Shown here piece after piece: positions 1 through 10,241 of a stretch of 64,000 nucleotides of DNA. Below the pieces are notes generated by a model. That model had not been told where the DNA came from. It made no database searches and saw only the letters and a list, made by a program, of their open reading frames with translations. The DNA lies in the NCBI GenBank assembly GCA_011799875.1, contig CM022297.1, forward strand, positions 516,931,707-516,995,706, read 5' to 3'. Positions within the stretch are counted from its first letter, which is position 1; every line of letters begins with the position of its first letter. This DNA comes from Thinopyrum elongatum (taxonomy: Eukaryota; Streptophyta; Magnoliopsida; Poales; Poaceae). Both the position numbers and the translations under genes were made by a program.

Positions 1-50
1 TCCACACCGGTCATCGGCGTTAAGGTACGTCAACCCTAGTAAGGAAGATG

Positions 51-375
51 CCCACGGCACCAGTCGTGATCACTTTGGATCGCGAGAAGCAGCGCTACCC
101 GTGATAACCTGCGCCGCCGGATACCTAGCCCACGGCACCAGTCGTGATCACTTTGGATCGTGAGAAGAAGCACTACCCGTGATAACCTGCGCCGCCGGAT
201 ACCTAGGTTAGCCGCCGCATCAAATAACGGAACCGTCGTGCACACAACCGACGGCAAACGACGCTAGGTTAACCCTAGACAGAAGAAACCCACTTTAGCC
301 CGCGTGATCACTTTGTATCACGATGAGCAGCACTACCAGAACAAGATCCGCGATGGCCTGGGCCGCCGGAAAGCT
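51..375. repeat. 78-bp tandem repeat, two good copies and one degenerate copy
   Basis: Two nearly identical 78-bp units lie at 51-128 and 129-206. Each starts CCCACGGCACCAG and ends near GCCGCCGGATACCTAG. A third, weaker copy lies at about 298-375 and keeps GTGATCACTTT, GCAGCACTACC and GGCCGCCGG. Because 78 is a multiple of three, an open frame on the minus strand (257-36) runs through both good units and encodes a repeated 26-residue segment. I recognise no protein family in it. It could be a relic of a coding or leader region on the minus strand. Confidence 0.8.
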
Positions 376-869
376 AGGTTACCCGCCCCGCTAGGTTAAC
401 CGCTACGACGAAAACGGCGGCAGTTCGTTTGATGCTGCCGCGAGCGAGACAAATGTGGGGAAACGGGATGCGGTACCTGCGAGCGCTGGAGGTTCACGAC
501 GGTGCCGTGCGCGCTCTCGGACGAGATCGCCGGCGACGAGATCGCCGTTGCCGATATTCGTAGAGAACCTCAACAGAATGATGGAGGAGCTGCGTGAATG
601 ATGGAGCTGCGCGATTGATGGAGCTGCCTTCGGCAGGTCGTTCCTGGTCATGGGGTCATGTCATCTTTTTTTTGGGAGGACACCGTATACTTACGTATGG
701 GTTATACGGGGCTTGGATATGGGCTATGGGGGGCCGGAGAAAAAATATATGGCGGGGGTCAAGAATACCCCTAGGAAATTGAGTTAGGGGGGAGCACTGA
801 AGCTGGGCTCCTGTCTTGCCCCCTGACTATTCAAGCGGGCCGGTCATTTATGTACAGTTTCTAGTTAAG
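376..869. other. No recognised feature
   Basis: Mixed-composition DNA. A GC-rich stretch to about 560 is followed by a G-rich stretch at about 670-800. Short open frames exist on both strands, including an 82-codon one on the minus strand at 651-403, but none shows a known domain. I see no LTR, terminal inverted repeat or tRNA. Confidence 0.4.
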
Positions 870-1915
870 TCGTGTACTCATGTTCTTTAAGCCGTGCTTT
901 GGTGTGGCCAGGCCACCCGTTGATGCAAGGCCGGATGCCACCCACGTCGCCAACTTGGCGGCACGATCAGCACGGCGTCATCACCGAGTCACTGACAGGG
1001 AACGGCACGTGTGTTCCTACACTCCACTTGTGGCCGGCCTTGTGGGCTGCGAGAGCTAGCCTCTTCACGTTGCATGCTGCATGCATAGGAGTACATGACA
1101 ATCCACGATACTATGGTAGATGATCCAACGCAGGGCGGATTCTAGAAGCTTGGACACACGGCACCGATCAAGCAGCGATCACACACGAACCAGCTACGGC
1201 AAGGCTCGTGCGTCCCATGAGTTCTATGACGGAGATCAGCAGCAAGAGTAGTGGTAGTTCAAGGCGGTCAAAAACGATCGACAGGGACGCAGCGCGGCGT
1301 CTCCGTCGAGACCCGCGTACGTGTCCGTCCGGGCCACCGCCCGGGGCTGCCCCCGCGCTCGCGCCGCGAACAGCGAAGCAGTCGTCGCCCGGGTCGCCGT
1401 CGGGCCAGCAGCGGCGCCGGACACGGCCAAAAGAACGCTTTTTCCCTTCCCGAAACCGAGTCGCCGGTCACAAGCACCCCTCACTCACAATGGGCTCCCC
1501 TTGGACCGCATTTACCAGATCGGGACGAGACAGACGCGACGAGGCGGCGATGGAACCACCGGCGACACAGGTCACAGGTGTCAGGCGCGCGGCCGGGAGG
1601 TCGGCTCCTGCCGCCCTGTGGCTCGGCGTACGTCGGTCTCGGCATGCCGTTCCAGGTCAAAACCGGAGAAATCGCTCGCACCGATGGATAGCGATTTGGG
1701 TGTGCCATTACCACGCCGGAGGGTATGCTCGATCGACGTATCGTCGCGCCGATGGACACCGGCCGTAATTGGAGAGGGGCGACAATTAGAGCCAGTGATG
1801 TGCATGCTGCCGCTGCGTGTCGCATCAGCCGGGACGTACCACGTGGTGTCCCCGGCGGGAGCTGGCCGCAAGCTCAATGATCAACTTGTGTATCGTCTGA
1901 AAGAAGTGACACGAG
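870..1915. repeat. Diverged duplicate segment, copy 1 (no internal insertion)
   Basis: This segment matches 5530-7850 once the hAT element at 6164-7364 is removed from the second copy. Shared blocks include the stretch around CACTGACAGGGAACGGCA (near 990 and 5670), the block around GGACACGGCCAAAAGAACGC (near 1420 and 6100), and the block starting ATGGGCTCCCCTTGGACC (near 1490 and 7370). The copies differ by many substitutions and small indels, so the duplication is old. Long open frames in several frames between 1208 and 1956 reflect high GC content, and I recognise no protein in them. This copy is the empty-site version of the hAT insertion. Confidence 0.75.
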
Positions 1916-2263
1916 CTCGGGTAGCACAAATGTGTACCGTCGCCGGCGCAGGTTAAGGAGGAGCCGTCGTCTCTCCCGCGCTACCGCGTCAAGCCGTAGC
2001 CGGCGTCCCCACCCCGACGGGTCAAGGAGGAGCCCGCCTCCCCCCACACAGCCGCGGCCGCGGCGTCCAAATTCGACGCCGCATCAAGGACGATCCCACG
2101 TTGCCACCGGCGCACAGCCGGTACGCGCGCATTGACTGGCCCACCTCGCCGCCCCACCATAACCGCCGCCAAGCCGTCAAGGACGAGCTACCGCCGGCGA
2201 TAAGGAAGGCGCGGCCGCATCCTCCATTATCTTGGAGGCGGCGTTGTCAGCAGTCCCCCGGGC

Positions 2264-2675
2264 TTGAGGGCCGGGGTCTCCGAGGAGGAGCGCGCGGCGC
2301 GGCAGCGGGCGCGATACGACCGGCGCAACGCCGCCCGCCGCTCCTCGTTCGCTAAGACTGACGCGACACCGCAATGGGTCCGCAACCTCGCCGTGTGGGC
2401 CCTCGACTGGTCCGACAGCGAGATCACCAAGTACGGCAAGGAGTGGTCTCTTAGCGAGACCGATGCCGGCAAGGGCAAGGCCGTCGGCAGTGGCCGCGGC
2501 AGCACTCCGCACTGCGCAGCAGGAGGCGGAGCGGCTACCCTGCGAGCGGCAGGCAGCCGCCGGACAAGGATGCCGCGGCCCTCCGACGACCTTCCGCCGC
2601 TGGAGGGACGACGACGGCGGTGCAACAGGACAGGGCGGCCACGTGTACGAGGTGGTCGTCCGGTATAGGGTTTAG
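2264..2675 (+). pseudogene. ORF of an unclassified DNA element, arginine/alanine-rich
   Basis: A basic, alanine- and arginine-rich reading frame that includes SEEERAARQRARYDRR and a Trp-containing segment (WVRNLAVWALDW). The final part seems to continue in a second frame (ending near 2675), so at least one frameshift is likely. It is followed directly by an AT-rich tail whose last bases are an inverted GGCATCTCCAA-type terminus. I recall similar ORFs upstream of the same tail in other Triticeae sequences, so I read it as the coding part of that element and not as a host gene. Function unknown. The GC-rich stretch 1916-2263 is probably its 5' part. Confidence 0.4.
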
Positions 2676-2696
2676 GTGTTTTTTTAGTATTAGTTA

Positions 2697-2912
2697 AACG
2701 GTCGAAATATCGACCTTTTTATGTAAATTATGGCTGAATTTTAATGAAATCCGTTTGGTTTGCATGAATTTTGTCCGGTTAGTTTGAACCGTGTTTGAAA
2801 TGTATGCGGCCGACGTTGGATGACGGTTTCCGACATCAGTGTCCATGGACTGATGCTCCTGTTCATAGACGGATGCTAGAGCAAATTTATGGGTCAGCAT
2901 TGGAGATGCCGT
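2697..2912 (+). mobile_element. 3' tail of an unclassified DNA transposon (GGCATCTCCAA-type end)
   Basis: An AT-rich tail ends with GCATTGGAGATGCC, the complement of the GGCATCTCC terminus seen in the element at 6624-7186. TTA follows it, which fits a 3-bp TWA-type target site. I found no matching left end upstream, so the element is truncated or its left end has decayed. Assignment to PIF/Harbinger is a guess from the terminus and flanking trinucleotide. Confidence 0.4.
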
Positions 2913-3103
2913 TAGAAAGTATCATAAGGACAGAGCCCTTGAGAGTGGAGAAGCGGTCGTTGTCCCCACCATGATCTATCTTCTCCCACGTCGTCACTGC
3001 CGTGAGTAGTTCTCAAGACGACAATAGAAGAAAAACTTTATACGATGTGCATCGAGCAAGCTCACCGAGTTGATGATGAAAAAAAATATTTTACCATTAT
3101 AGA

Positions 3104-3473
3104 TTTGGGCCCCTCCAGTTGGGCGACACACTGGTCGGTCTGTACCTGGTGGACTCCCATGTCGGCTCCCAACACGGCGAACCGGAAGGTGATAGCTTCA
3201 CTAACTATGCTTGTGAGCTGGGTTTTGTGGAACGAGAGGAACGATCGTTACTTCCAAAAGAAATCTACACCACCATACTCTATTTTGAATCAAGTTCAGG
3301 GCGAGGCTAGACTTTGGATCACCGCGGGGGCTAAGCATTTGGGTTCAATTGTGCAGCAAGAGTGATTGTTTTGTATTTTTTGCTTTATGATGCGCTCGTC
3401 GAGGGATAACTCTGTTGTACCTCCTCTTTAATTAATGAAAAGGCAGGCCTTTTGCCTCTGTTTATAAGAAAAA
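3104..3473 (+). pseudogene. 5'-truncated LINE, C-terminal end and 3' tail
   Basis: The frame ending at 3365 encodes a Trp-rich segment with VSWVLWNERNDRYF, the signature I associate with the zinc-finger-like C-terminal region after the reverse transcriptase of plant LINEs. After the stop come about 100 bp of 3' UTR with TTAATGAAAAGGCAGGCC and a short A-rich tail near 3470. Such 5' truncation is normal for LINE copies. The left junction is uncertain, between about 3085 and 3110. I found no clear target-site duplication. Confidence 0.6.
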
Positions 3474-3500
3474 AATGCTCGCGATGTTCTCGAGTTGTAA

Positions 3501-4139
3501 GAGCATCTACATCCGGACTTAGCAAATGGGTGTGGCTAGGTCTCAGTCGACTAAGACTTAACCAAGTCTAAGTCAAGTGATATAGCATGTAAGAAGAAAA
3601 AAAAACTGAAAAGATTTTTTTGCACGAATCTTCATGCAAAATCAAAGAAAGATATTATCGACTGAGACATAACGAAGTCTAAGTCGACTGAGACTTAGCA
3701 AAACTGTTAGCAAATATGATCCACTAAACGTCCGCGGATGCGTGCGGTCAGTGACCGGGTGTGTCCATTTTTAGGCCCTATTTGTCCGTCCGTGCAGTCA
3801 CACTCCTTATTTTTTTTCTCATATGTCCGGTCACTTGCACGTGATTGGTGAAGATGTAGAGAGAGAGAAAATAAATAAATAAAGAAAAATAAAAGGTGTT
3901 GTAGGATGGGGCCGTGTCCTACGTGGCGGACAGGCCGGACGAGTCCGGACATGTCCACGAGTCCTTATATCCTCCCTACATTTGTTCTTAATACGAGGGT
4001 TCGCATATAGTGCGTATGTACAGGGATAATATGAGGGTTTCGATTGAGTCATTTTTTTTTCTCTCTCCTGTCCGGTCACTGAACGGGCATGTCCGGGGAC
4101 ATATAAGAGATGGTTTGAGACGCCCGGCTGTAGATGGTC
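3501..4139. mobile_element. PIF/Harbinger-like non-autonomous DNA element
   Basis: The ends are imperfect inverted repeats: GAGCATCTACATCCGG on the left and, read on the minus strand, GACCATCTACAGCCGG on the right. They are flanked by TAA at 3498-3500 and 4140-4142, the 3-bp TWA-type duplication of PIF/Harbinger elements. The interior has repeated GTCCGG/CCGGAC and CGGTCACTG blocks and no transposase. A Mutator-type MITE has inserted near its left end. Ends and TSD are seen directly; the superfamily is inferred. Confidence 0.6.
3528..3706. mobile_element. Mutator-type MITE, 179 bp, 9-bp TSD
   Basis: The element is flanked by a perfect 9-bp duplication TTAGCAAAT (3519-3527 and 3707-3715). Its long inverted ends share GTCTCAGTCGACT and AGACTT. 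A 9-bp TSD and long inverted ends are characteristic of Mutator-like elements. It has no coding capacity. It sits inside the element 3501-4139, so it is the younger of the two. Confidence 0.75.
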
Positions 4140-4142
4140 TAA

Positions 4143-4420
4143 TCACGGCCCAGAGTGAATGAAGAAACGAGCATTGAATTGCAAAAGGCAGCCGTCGCAG
4201 CCTACAACAACCGTGCATGAACGGGGACGCGGAGGTCAATGGAGACGGGAAGGTGATCGATCACGGAGCACGCTGGCCACGCACGGGCGCAGCGACCGAG
4301 CCCGGGACCGCGAAGGCGAAGGCTGTCGGTGTGTGATATCCAATTCTTTGACTTTGTGGTCGGCATGGTTAAGTTACGAGTGCTTCCTATCTCCCGTGTA
4401 TATTCAGGCCTGTCACTCGT
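4143..4420. other. Short stretch without a recognised feature
   Basis: Purine-rich DNA between a DNA transposon and a solo LTR. Open frames crossing into the neighbouring LTR are not supported by any domain. Confidence 0.35.
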
Positions 4421-4425
4421 GTACA

Positions 4426-5486
4426 TATCGGCGTACAACACCTATGGGATCCAAAAGATCTCTCTACGGTTCGGCAGGGAGAGAGGTATGCATAAAGAGC
4501 AGAACCAACGATCGACGCGGGGCAATTTTACCCAGGTTCGGGCCGCTAATCAGCGTAAAACCCTACTCCTGCCTTGTTTTATTAAGAGTGTTCTTGAGCC
4601 CAGCCTCCAGGAGCGCTTGCGATGAACAGTACGTTCAAAAAGCAGCTACGCATGCAGGATGGGCCAGAAGATCCTCCTCCCGCGCTTTGGCTCAAGAGCG
4701 CTGTGTGAGCTACAGTACACAGCCGCTACGCATGCAATGTGAGCCAGAGGCTTCTCCTTTTTCCTTTCTCGTAGCTACGTCTTGGGCCTCCTTTTATATG
4801 TCCAAGGGGTCTCCAACAGTGGCGTACAGTACATACGCGAGGTGTAAAGTAGCTATAGGATTATCATACCTAACCATTGACGGGTTAGAACAAATGCATT
4901 TAATGCTCTATGAGGTGTTCGCTTAGGTGTCTTTACTTTCTTGGGGACGGGAAAAGGGGCCGTCCCATCAGCACCGCTTAACCTCTCCTCCACTAGTGTC
5001 CTGCCACGCATGCCAGGAGAAGGGCCAGAATGGCAGGCCGGCTGCTGCGCTGGAGCGGTGGCACAGTGGCAGAACCTTGTCGGGTGTGATCCTTGCCGGG
5101 CGCAAAATCTTGCCGGTCTTCGCAGGCCACCCCGGCAAGATCTTGCCGGGGGGCAAACCTTCGATCTTCAGTCTTCTTGTCTTCTGATCCTGACGTCTTC
5201 GCCTTATTCTGAATCTTCTCCAGCTAACCCCCGCAAGTCTTGCCGTGGATGTGGAGGTTACCTTGCCGGGAAGGCTTGCTTCCCGGAATGTCTATCTCGC
5301 TCTTGCCGGCCCTGAGCTTGCCGGCGATGCGCAGACCTATTCCCGGCAAGTAAACCTTGCCGGAAACCGGTCCTTGAATACGTCCTTGAGTGAATTCCTT
5401 CTCCGCCATGGCCTTCCCGCCCGGAGGCTGCAACTTGCCGGTGCGTGTTCAGGGGTAGTGAACACCCCCTGTTTACTACACCGACA
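4426..5486 (-). mobile_element. Solo LTR of a Gypsy-type element related to family C
   Basis: Read on the minus strand it starts TGTCGG at 5486 and ends CCGATA at 4426, most simply CCGACA with one transition. The flanks are a perfect 5-bp duplication GTACA (4421-4425 and 5487-5491). Parts match the minus strand of the family C LTR: the terminal block with AAACAGGGGGTG, and the block around CCCGAACCTGGGTAAAA (compare 60289-60303). The octamer CTTGCCGG or its complement occurs about ten times between 5070 and 5440. No internal sequence is present, so this is the product of LTR-LTR recombination. Confidence 0.75.
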
Positions 5487-6163
5487 GTACAGTTTATAGT
5501 TAATCCATGCTGCTTATTGTTTAAGTTTGTTCTCTGTAGTACGCACAGGTCCGTAGATTTGAAGCCACCCGTTGATCCAATGTCCTGGGTCCGCCCCGTT
5601 CCGCCGGCCGGATGCCACACACGTCGCCAGCTTGGCGGCACGATGGATCAGCACGGAGTCATTACCGAGTCACTGACAGGGAACGGCATGTGTTCCTCGA
5701 CTCTCCACTCCACTTGTTGCATCATGCTGGATCGGTCGACTGGATGATCGTGTTGTGACCAAATCAGTACGCAGGGATCGATAACATGTGTTCCACGAGT
5801 TGTGACATTCTCCCTCGACCAAATTTGTACTCAGAGATTGATAACTTTAGTTCTCCCTCCGATCCATGCGAATTCTAGAAGCCTGGAAAATCAGAACCGA
5901 TCGAGCAGCGATCACACACACACACATGCCGGGGATTGTCAGCAAGCCAGAGTAGTCGAAGCCGGTCAAAACCGATGGACGGAGACGCGCCGCGGCGTCG
6001 CCGTCGAGCCCAGCGTACGTGTCCGTCCGGGCGATCGCCCCCGCGCGCGCCGTGACCACGGGTCGCCGTCGCGTCGCGGTCGGGCAAGCAGAGGCGCCGG
6101 ACACGGCCAAAAGAACGCTTTTTGCCCCGACACCGAGTCGCCACCACAACGTGCCCTCACATG

Positions 6164-7364
6164 CAGTGGCGGACACACCATTGGGGCGAGCTGGGCGGCC
6201 GCCCCGGGTCGCCCGCGGCGGAGGATCGACCCCACCTACACATCTGCCGATCTGCGGGCTGCGGCAGCGCTGTTCTGTGTTTCAGAATTCAGAAAGCAGT
6301 GGCGCTCTTCTCTGTTTCTTGTTCAGCGATCGAAGGGGTACGTCCGTAAGTGAGGGAGAAAGAGACTTGGGCTGGTCCGGTATACTGGACTGGGCTACTA
6401 CAGCCTACAGGCCCAAACAGACGACATCAAGCCCAATCGATCTCTCCTTTCCTTTCCTTGTCAAACATAAAAAAGATCCCCAATGGATCCAGAAACCGCA
6501 TCGAGCGTTCCCCTCACGATCTATGACCATACATACAACTCTCATCACACTTGTGTTAATGCATTCATAATTTTTGTAGGTCTCATTTGAAAATTAGTAT
6601 TATGGGATCATATTGTGGCTTAAGGGGCATCTCCAAGGGAGACCTGCAAAACTCCGGTAAACGTCTGATCGCACACTTTTGTTCACTTTTACAATCCAAC
6701 GCGGTCTTGCATCGGTCCGTGAAATGATCCAGACGCCCGTTTTCCGGCAAAGTGGAGACAAACATGGGAGCTATACCGGAGTCCGGACATCACTTGACCA
6801 ACCAAAAGCCTCCGCGTGGTCCTCCTCTCCTCTGTCTCCTCTCAAGTTGACAACACACCACAATATCCCACCCGGAATAGCTTCACACGCAATGTTTTAT
6901 GGACGTCACGTGGATGATGCTAGGATCTCACGTTCCTTATTTATGAAGGGATTTCATCTAACGGTGATTAGTTACTGTCGTGCACGCATCGGGCGGAAAA
7001 ACGTCGGCTGCGTAGCACTGCTCTATCTCACCACATGCATGGTCCCCACCTACTTTTTCTCCTCCCAGCCGGATACTTTGTAAATAGCGTTGGATGGCTC
7101 CCTTCCATATCGTATCCGCGGACCACGTCCCAACACAAAAACGGACATATATCCGAGGAATTTGCGGGTCAGTGTTGGAGGTGGCCTAAGTGAGCATTTC
7201 AAGCGACAATAGTCCATGTAGCAGTTTACTAGCTTTTAAGAGCCTTTTTATTCTTTTGTTGTTGAATGGTATGAGTTTTGGTTGAATAGAGTTGCATTTG
7301 TACCCAAAAAAATTAGTCATTAAATGTTCGCCCCAGCTAACTTCATTTCCTGAGTCCGCCGCTG
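6164..7364. mobile_element. Non-autonomous hAT element, 1.2 kb, 8-bp TSD
   Basis: The left end is CAGTGGCGGAC (6164-6174) and the right end GTCCGCCGCTG (7354-7364), inverted repeats with one mismatch. Both sides carry the same 8 bp, CTCACATG (6156-6163 and 7365-7372). An 8-bp TSD and CAGTGGCGG-type ends are characteristic of hAT elements in grasses. The paralogous segment at about 1485-1500 lacks the insertion, which confirms the boundaries. No transposase is encoded. A second element (6624-7186) lies inside. Confidence 0.85.
6624..7186. mobile_element. TAA-flanked DNA element with GGGCATCTCC ends
   Basis: It starts GGGGCATCTCCAAG and ends TGTTGGAGGTGGCC, an imperfect inverted repeat, with TAA at 6621-6623 and 7187-7189. 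The interior is noncoding apart from a chance open frame. The terminus type matches the truncated tail at 2697-2912. Probably PIF/Harbinger-like. Nested inside the hAT element. Confidence 0.5.
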
Positions 7365-7866
7365 CTCACATGGGCTCCCCTTGGACCTCATTTATTTACG
7401 GCCCCGCCTTCACACGATCGGGAAGAGACGGACGAGACGATTGATAAGGCGGCGATGGAACCACCGCCGGCGGCACAGGTGTCGCGCGCGCGGCCGAGAG
7501 GTCGGCTGCCGACGCTCTGTGGCTCGGCGCACGTCGGTCTCAGAATGGTGTCTTTGGTCAAAACCGGGGGAAAACGCTGGCGCCGATGGACGCCGATGCC
7601 GATGCCGATCGCGACCGTGCCCCGCCACGTCGCCGGGCTGCTCGATCGATCGTCCCGTCAATGTGCTCTTCCGTGATTACTAGCAGCTGTTTGTTGCGAG
7701 CAGGCGCGACAATTAAGTCAGTGATGTGCACGCTGCCGCAGCGCGTCGTCTCGGCCGGGACGTACGTGGCGACCCCGCGGGGAAGAGGCGGGAGCTGGCC
7801 GCAAGCTCAATGATGGAGCTGTGTGCTGCTGTCTAAAAAGACGTGACGTGAGCACACGTAATGTGC

Positions 7867-8002
7867 AAAAGAATGTGGAAAATATTCACCCCCAGCTTGA
7901 TTCCCTGCTCGAAATGGTTCGTACGCGGGAAGATAATCAAGAGCCGTACTTTTATTTCCTAGAGATATTTCTCCAGACATAGAATATTTTCCATATTCTT
8001 TT
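7867..8002. repeat. Inverted repeat with 21-bp arms (possible small MITE)
   Basis: The arm at 7867-7887 is the reverse complement of 7982-8002 with one mismatch. The two are separated by 94 bp. No convincing target-site duplication was found, so it may be a decayed MITE or a chance hairpin in AT-rich DNA. Confidence 0.5.
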
Positions 8003-8546
8003 CCGTGTAATAATGTTTTTTGTCATAGTTTTTCTTCTTCTTTTGTGTGGGTTTTTACACACTAGTACTCACATATGCTGCTAAAAAATACCGTTGAGCA
8101 AATTGTTTTCCAAAAGTATACTACAACTTTATCAATAAACTGATGGAAGACATCACACGAACAACAAAAATTAGGGCAAGCTAAAAGTTATTTCGAACAT
8201 CTTCCAAGTCATCATCTAGTTTCACCGGTTGCATCCAGATGTTGTGGAAGGCCAAACCTGCATGTGCTTATGTCATGACGTATCCTTGAAAAAACCCTGC
8301 ACGTGCCTTTAGAGTCGCTTGAGCTGCCTACGGGCCCTACCCAATAGGTGAGAGTGAGCATTGCTACACACACGACGTTTGCCAGATGAAACTTGCACAA
8401 CATGGCTTATCGCACCATCCATTGGCAAGTCTGAACAGCCATAGCCGCTTGGATTAGCTATCGTGCATGTGTCGTTCAGTAAAAAATCATCTGTGAAGCA
8501 GTTCCGGACTTTAATACTACTTGAATATGCCATGGCCTACTAGTTA
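8003..8546. other. No recognised feature
   Basis: AT-rich DNA with two short minus-strand open frames (8403-8212 and 8533-8309). Neither contains a domain I recognise, and both are preceded and followed by stops in all frames. Confidence 0.35.
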
Positions 8547-8584
8547 GGGTCAATTCTTTTGGGCAATTCTCCCAGAATTGACCC
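8547..8584. repeat. Perfect 11-bp-arm hairpin
   Basis: GGGTCAATTCT at 8547-8557 is exactly complementary to AGAATTGACCC at 8574-8584, with a 16-nt loop. A further AGAATTG (near 8601) repeats part of the arm. Role unknown. Confidence 0.6.
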
Positions 8585-8859
8585 CCTCCCCAGCTTCTCT
8601 CAGAATTGCCACTCTATTTTTTAAAAAAAATTCCTAGCTAATTAGACTTTAACTTCCTCCCATTGGTCCCGCTCAACGGGGACAAAAGTACGTCTGAATG
8701 CTAGGTTTCCTAGCTGCAAAAGAGTCGCTTCCACAGTGATGTAGGGAAGCGTCGCTATATTGAAGATATTAGGAAACATAGTGGCAAAGGGCCAGTCCCC
8801 TTACTAGCGATCTAACCAAAATAGGGTATTAGTCCCTAATCCCACTGTAATGGAGGAGC

Positions 8860-9670
8860 TAATTCGGAGCACCGTAAGTAACTAGAGAACATATTGCAGA
8901 ATTGGAATCCCCCCACACGCTGAGTGAACGCCATTGGCTGTCCATGCAAATACTATGCACGGTTGATCCAACCAGACAACCCCTTCTCTGGTTGCAATGC
9001 TCCGAAGCCATTTGGATAGCAATGCAATATTCATCTCCTTGGAGGAAATTGTTCCCAGACCACCCTAGTCTTTTGGTTTGCAGGTTTTGGACCATATAAC
9101 CATATGGTATTTCTACTTGTCACCCTTTCCGGCCAAGAAAAGTAGGACTGGTACTTTGCAATATCGTGGTGAAGGGATTCATGAAGACTATAGAATCCCA
9201 TCAGGTACATAAGCAGGTTGATCATCGAGGAGTTGATGAGCACCACCTTGGCTACTTTAGAGAGCCATCGCCTCTGCCATGGCTCAACCCTATGTTGGAC
9301 TTTCGAAACCGCCGGTCGAAGATCCTTTACCAGCAGCCTGGAATCACTAATAGGCATACCTAGGTAGGTCGTCATAAAGGAGTCGAGTCGACAGTTAAGC
9401 TTATTCGCAATGCACTGTTTTTCCACCTCATAATACCCAAGTACCATTACTTCACTCTTCGAGAAGTTAATAGTGAGTCCCGACATCTCCTGAAAATAGA
9501 GGAGTAGGAATTTGAGACTCGTCCACATCCAATCCTTCTACCATTAAGATGGTGTCATTCGCATATTGGAGGTGGGTGATGATGTGGTCACCTATTACAG
9601 GTAGGGTCATGTACCCATCATCTGGGACCCACAGAGGGCCCATCACCATCATTGGTAGGTCTCCGGACCG
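8860..9670 (-). pseudogene. LINE reverse transcriptase fragment, broken
   Basis: Read on the minus strand, the first frame (9679-9467) contains THLQYANDTILM, the LINE reverse transcriptase catalytic box in which the usual YADD is YAND. A second frame (9528-9031) continues with the connection region (SGLTINFSKSEV, YLGMPISDSRL, RRWLSKVAKVVLINS), typical of plant L1-type ORF2. The remainder to 8860 is in another frame. At least two frameshifts plus the Asp-to-Asn change make it non-functional. It stops abruptly at the G1 LTR, which begins at 9671, so G1 probably inserted into it. Confidence 0.75.
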
Positions 9671-10170
9671 TGTTAGCATTCGGATGAAACATCAGGAGGA
9701 TCACTCGGACGGCTCTGCAGCACTCGGACAACCACACGTCACTCAGCAGACGAACTACCACTCGGACGTACAGGACAGGAAGGCGTCGTGGGAGCTGCAA
9801 CGGTCGAGGAATCATAAGTCATCCTTTAAATAGAGTTATAGCTATCGTTACCTGTAACTATTGTAGTATAGGCTCATTACAATAGTAACTGCCTCATTCA
9901 ATGGCATTAATTGCCCTGGCGGCGTGGGAGACATGGGGCTGCAGCGCACTCTATATAAGCCGCACCCCTCTCCATAGCCGGGCACGTTCAACTCTTGTAA
10001 CCATATCCATTAAATCAAAGCAAGCCTCAGGGCACGAGATGTAGGGCTTTTACCTCTACCGAGTGAGGGGCCTGAACTCGTTAAACACCGAGTGTTACAC
10101 CTACGCCGTAGCTAGTCTCTGCCCCTTATTCGTACCCCTAGTACTCATTGTCAGGATCATAACGCCGACA
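9671..10170 (+). repeat. G1 5' LTR (500 bp) with TATA box
   Basis: It begins TGTTAG and ends GCCGACA, the expected TG...CA ends, and is directly followed by a primer-binding site. A TATA box (TATATAAG, 9952-9959) marks the probable start of retroelement transcription. The motif CACTCGG recurs within it. No partner LTR is present in this window, so no age can be estimated. Confidence 0.8.
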
Positions 10171-10172
10171 GT

Positions 10173-10190
10173 TGGCGCCCACCGTGGGGC
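10173..10190 (+). promoter_or_regulatory. G1 primer-binding site
   Basis: TGGCGCCCACCGTGGGG directly follows the LTR end. It starts with TGG, complementary to the CCA end of a tRNA, as expected for the minus-strand primer. I do not assign the tRNA. Confidence 0.7.
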
Positions 10191-10241
10191 TAGGCGTCTA
10201 GCAAAATTTCACGGTGTAGGTGGATTTTCTTCATCGTCATC

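Larger units (their letters stand above)
5530..7850. repeat. Diverged duplicate segment, copy 2 (split by an hAT element)
   Basis: The homologue of 870-1915. Its left part (5530-6163) and right part (7365-7850) join smoothly when the hAT element between them is removed. No protein family is recognised in either copy. The right end of the similarity is near AAGCTCAATGAT (about 7805 and 1875) and fades within 40 bp. Whether the unit is a gene remnant, a promoter region or an unknown repeat cannot be told from these two copies. Confidence 0.7.

Noticed and set aside
1208..1956. Long overlapping open frames in all three plus frames
   Set aside because: Several frames are open at once in very GC-rich DNA, with no domain and no conservation of one frame in the duplicate at 5930-7830.
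8859..9833. Plus-strand open frames opposite the LINE fragment
   Set aside because: The minus strand shows the LINE reverse transcriptase blocks, and the plus frames have none.
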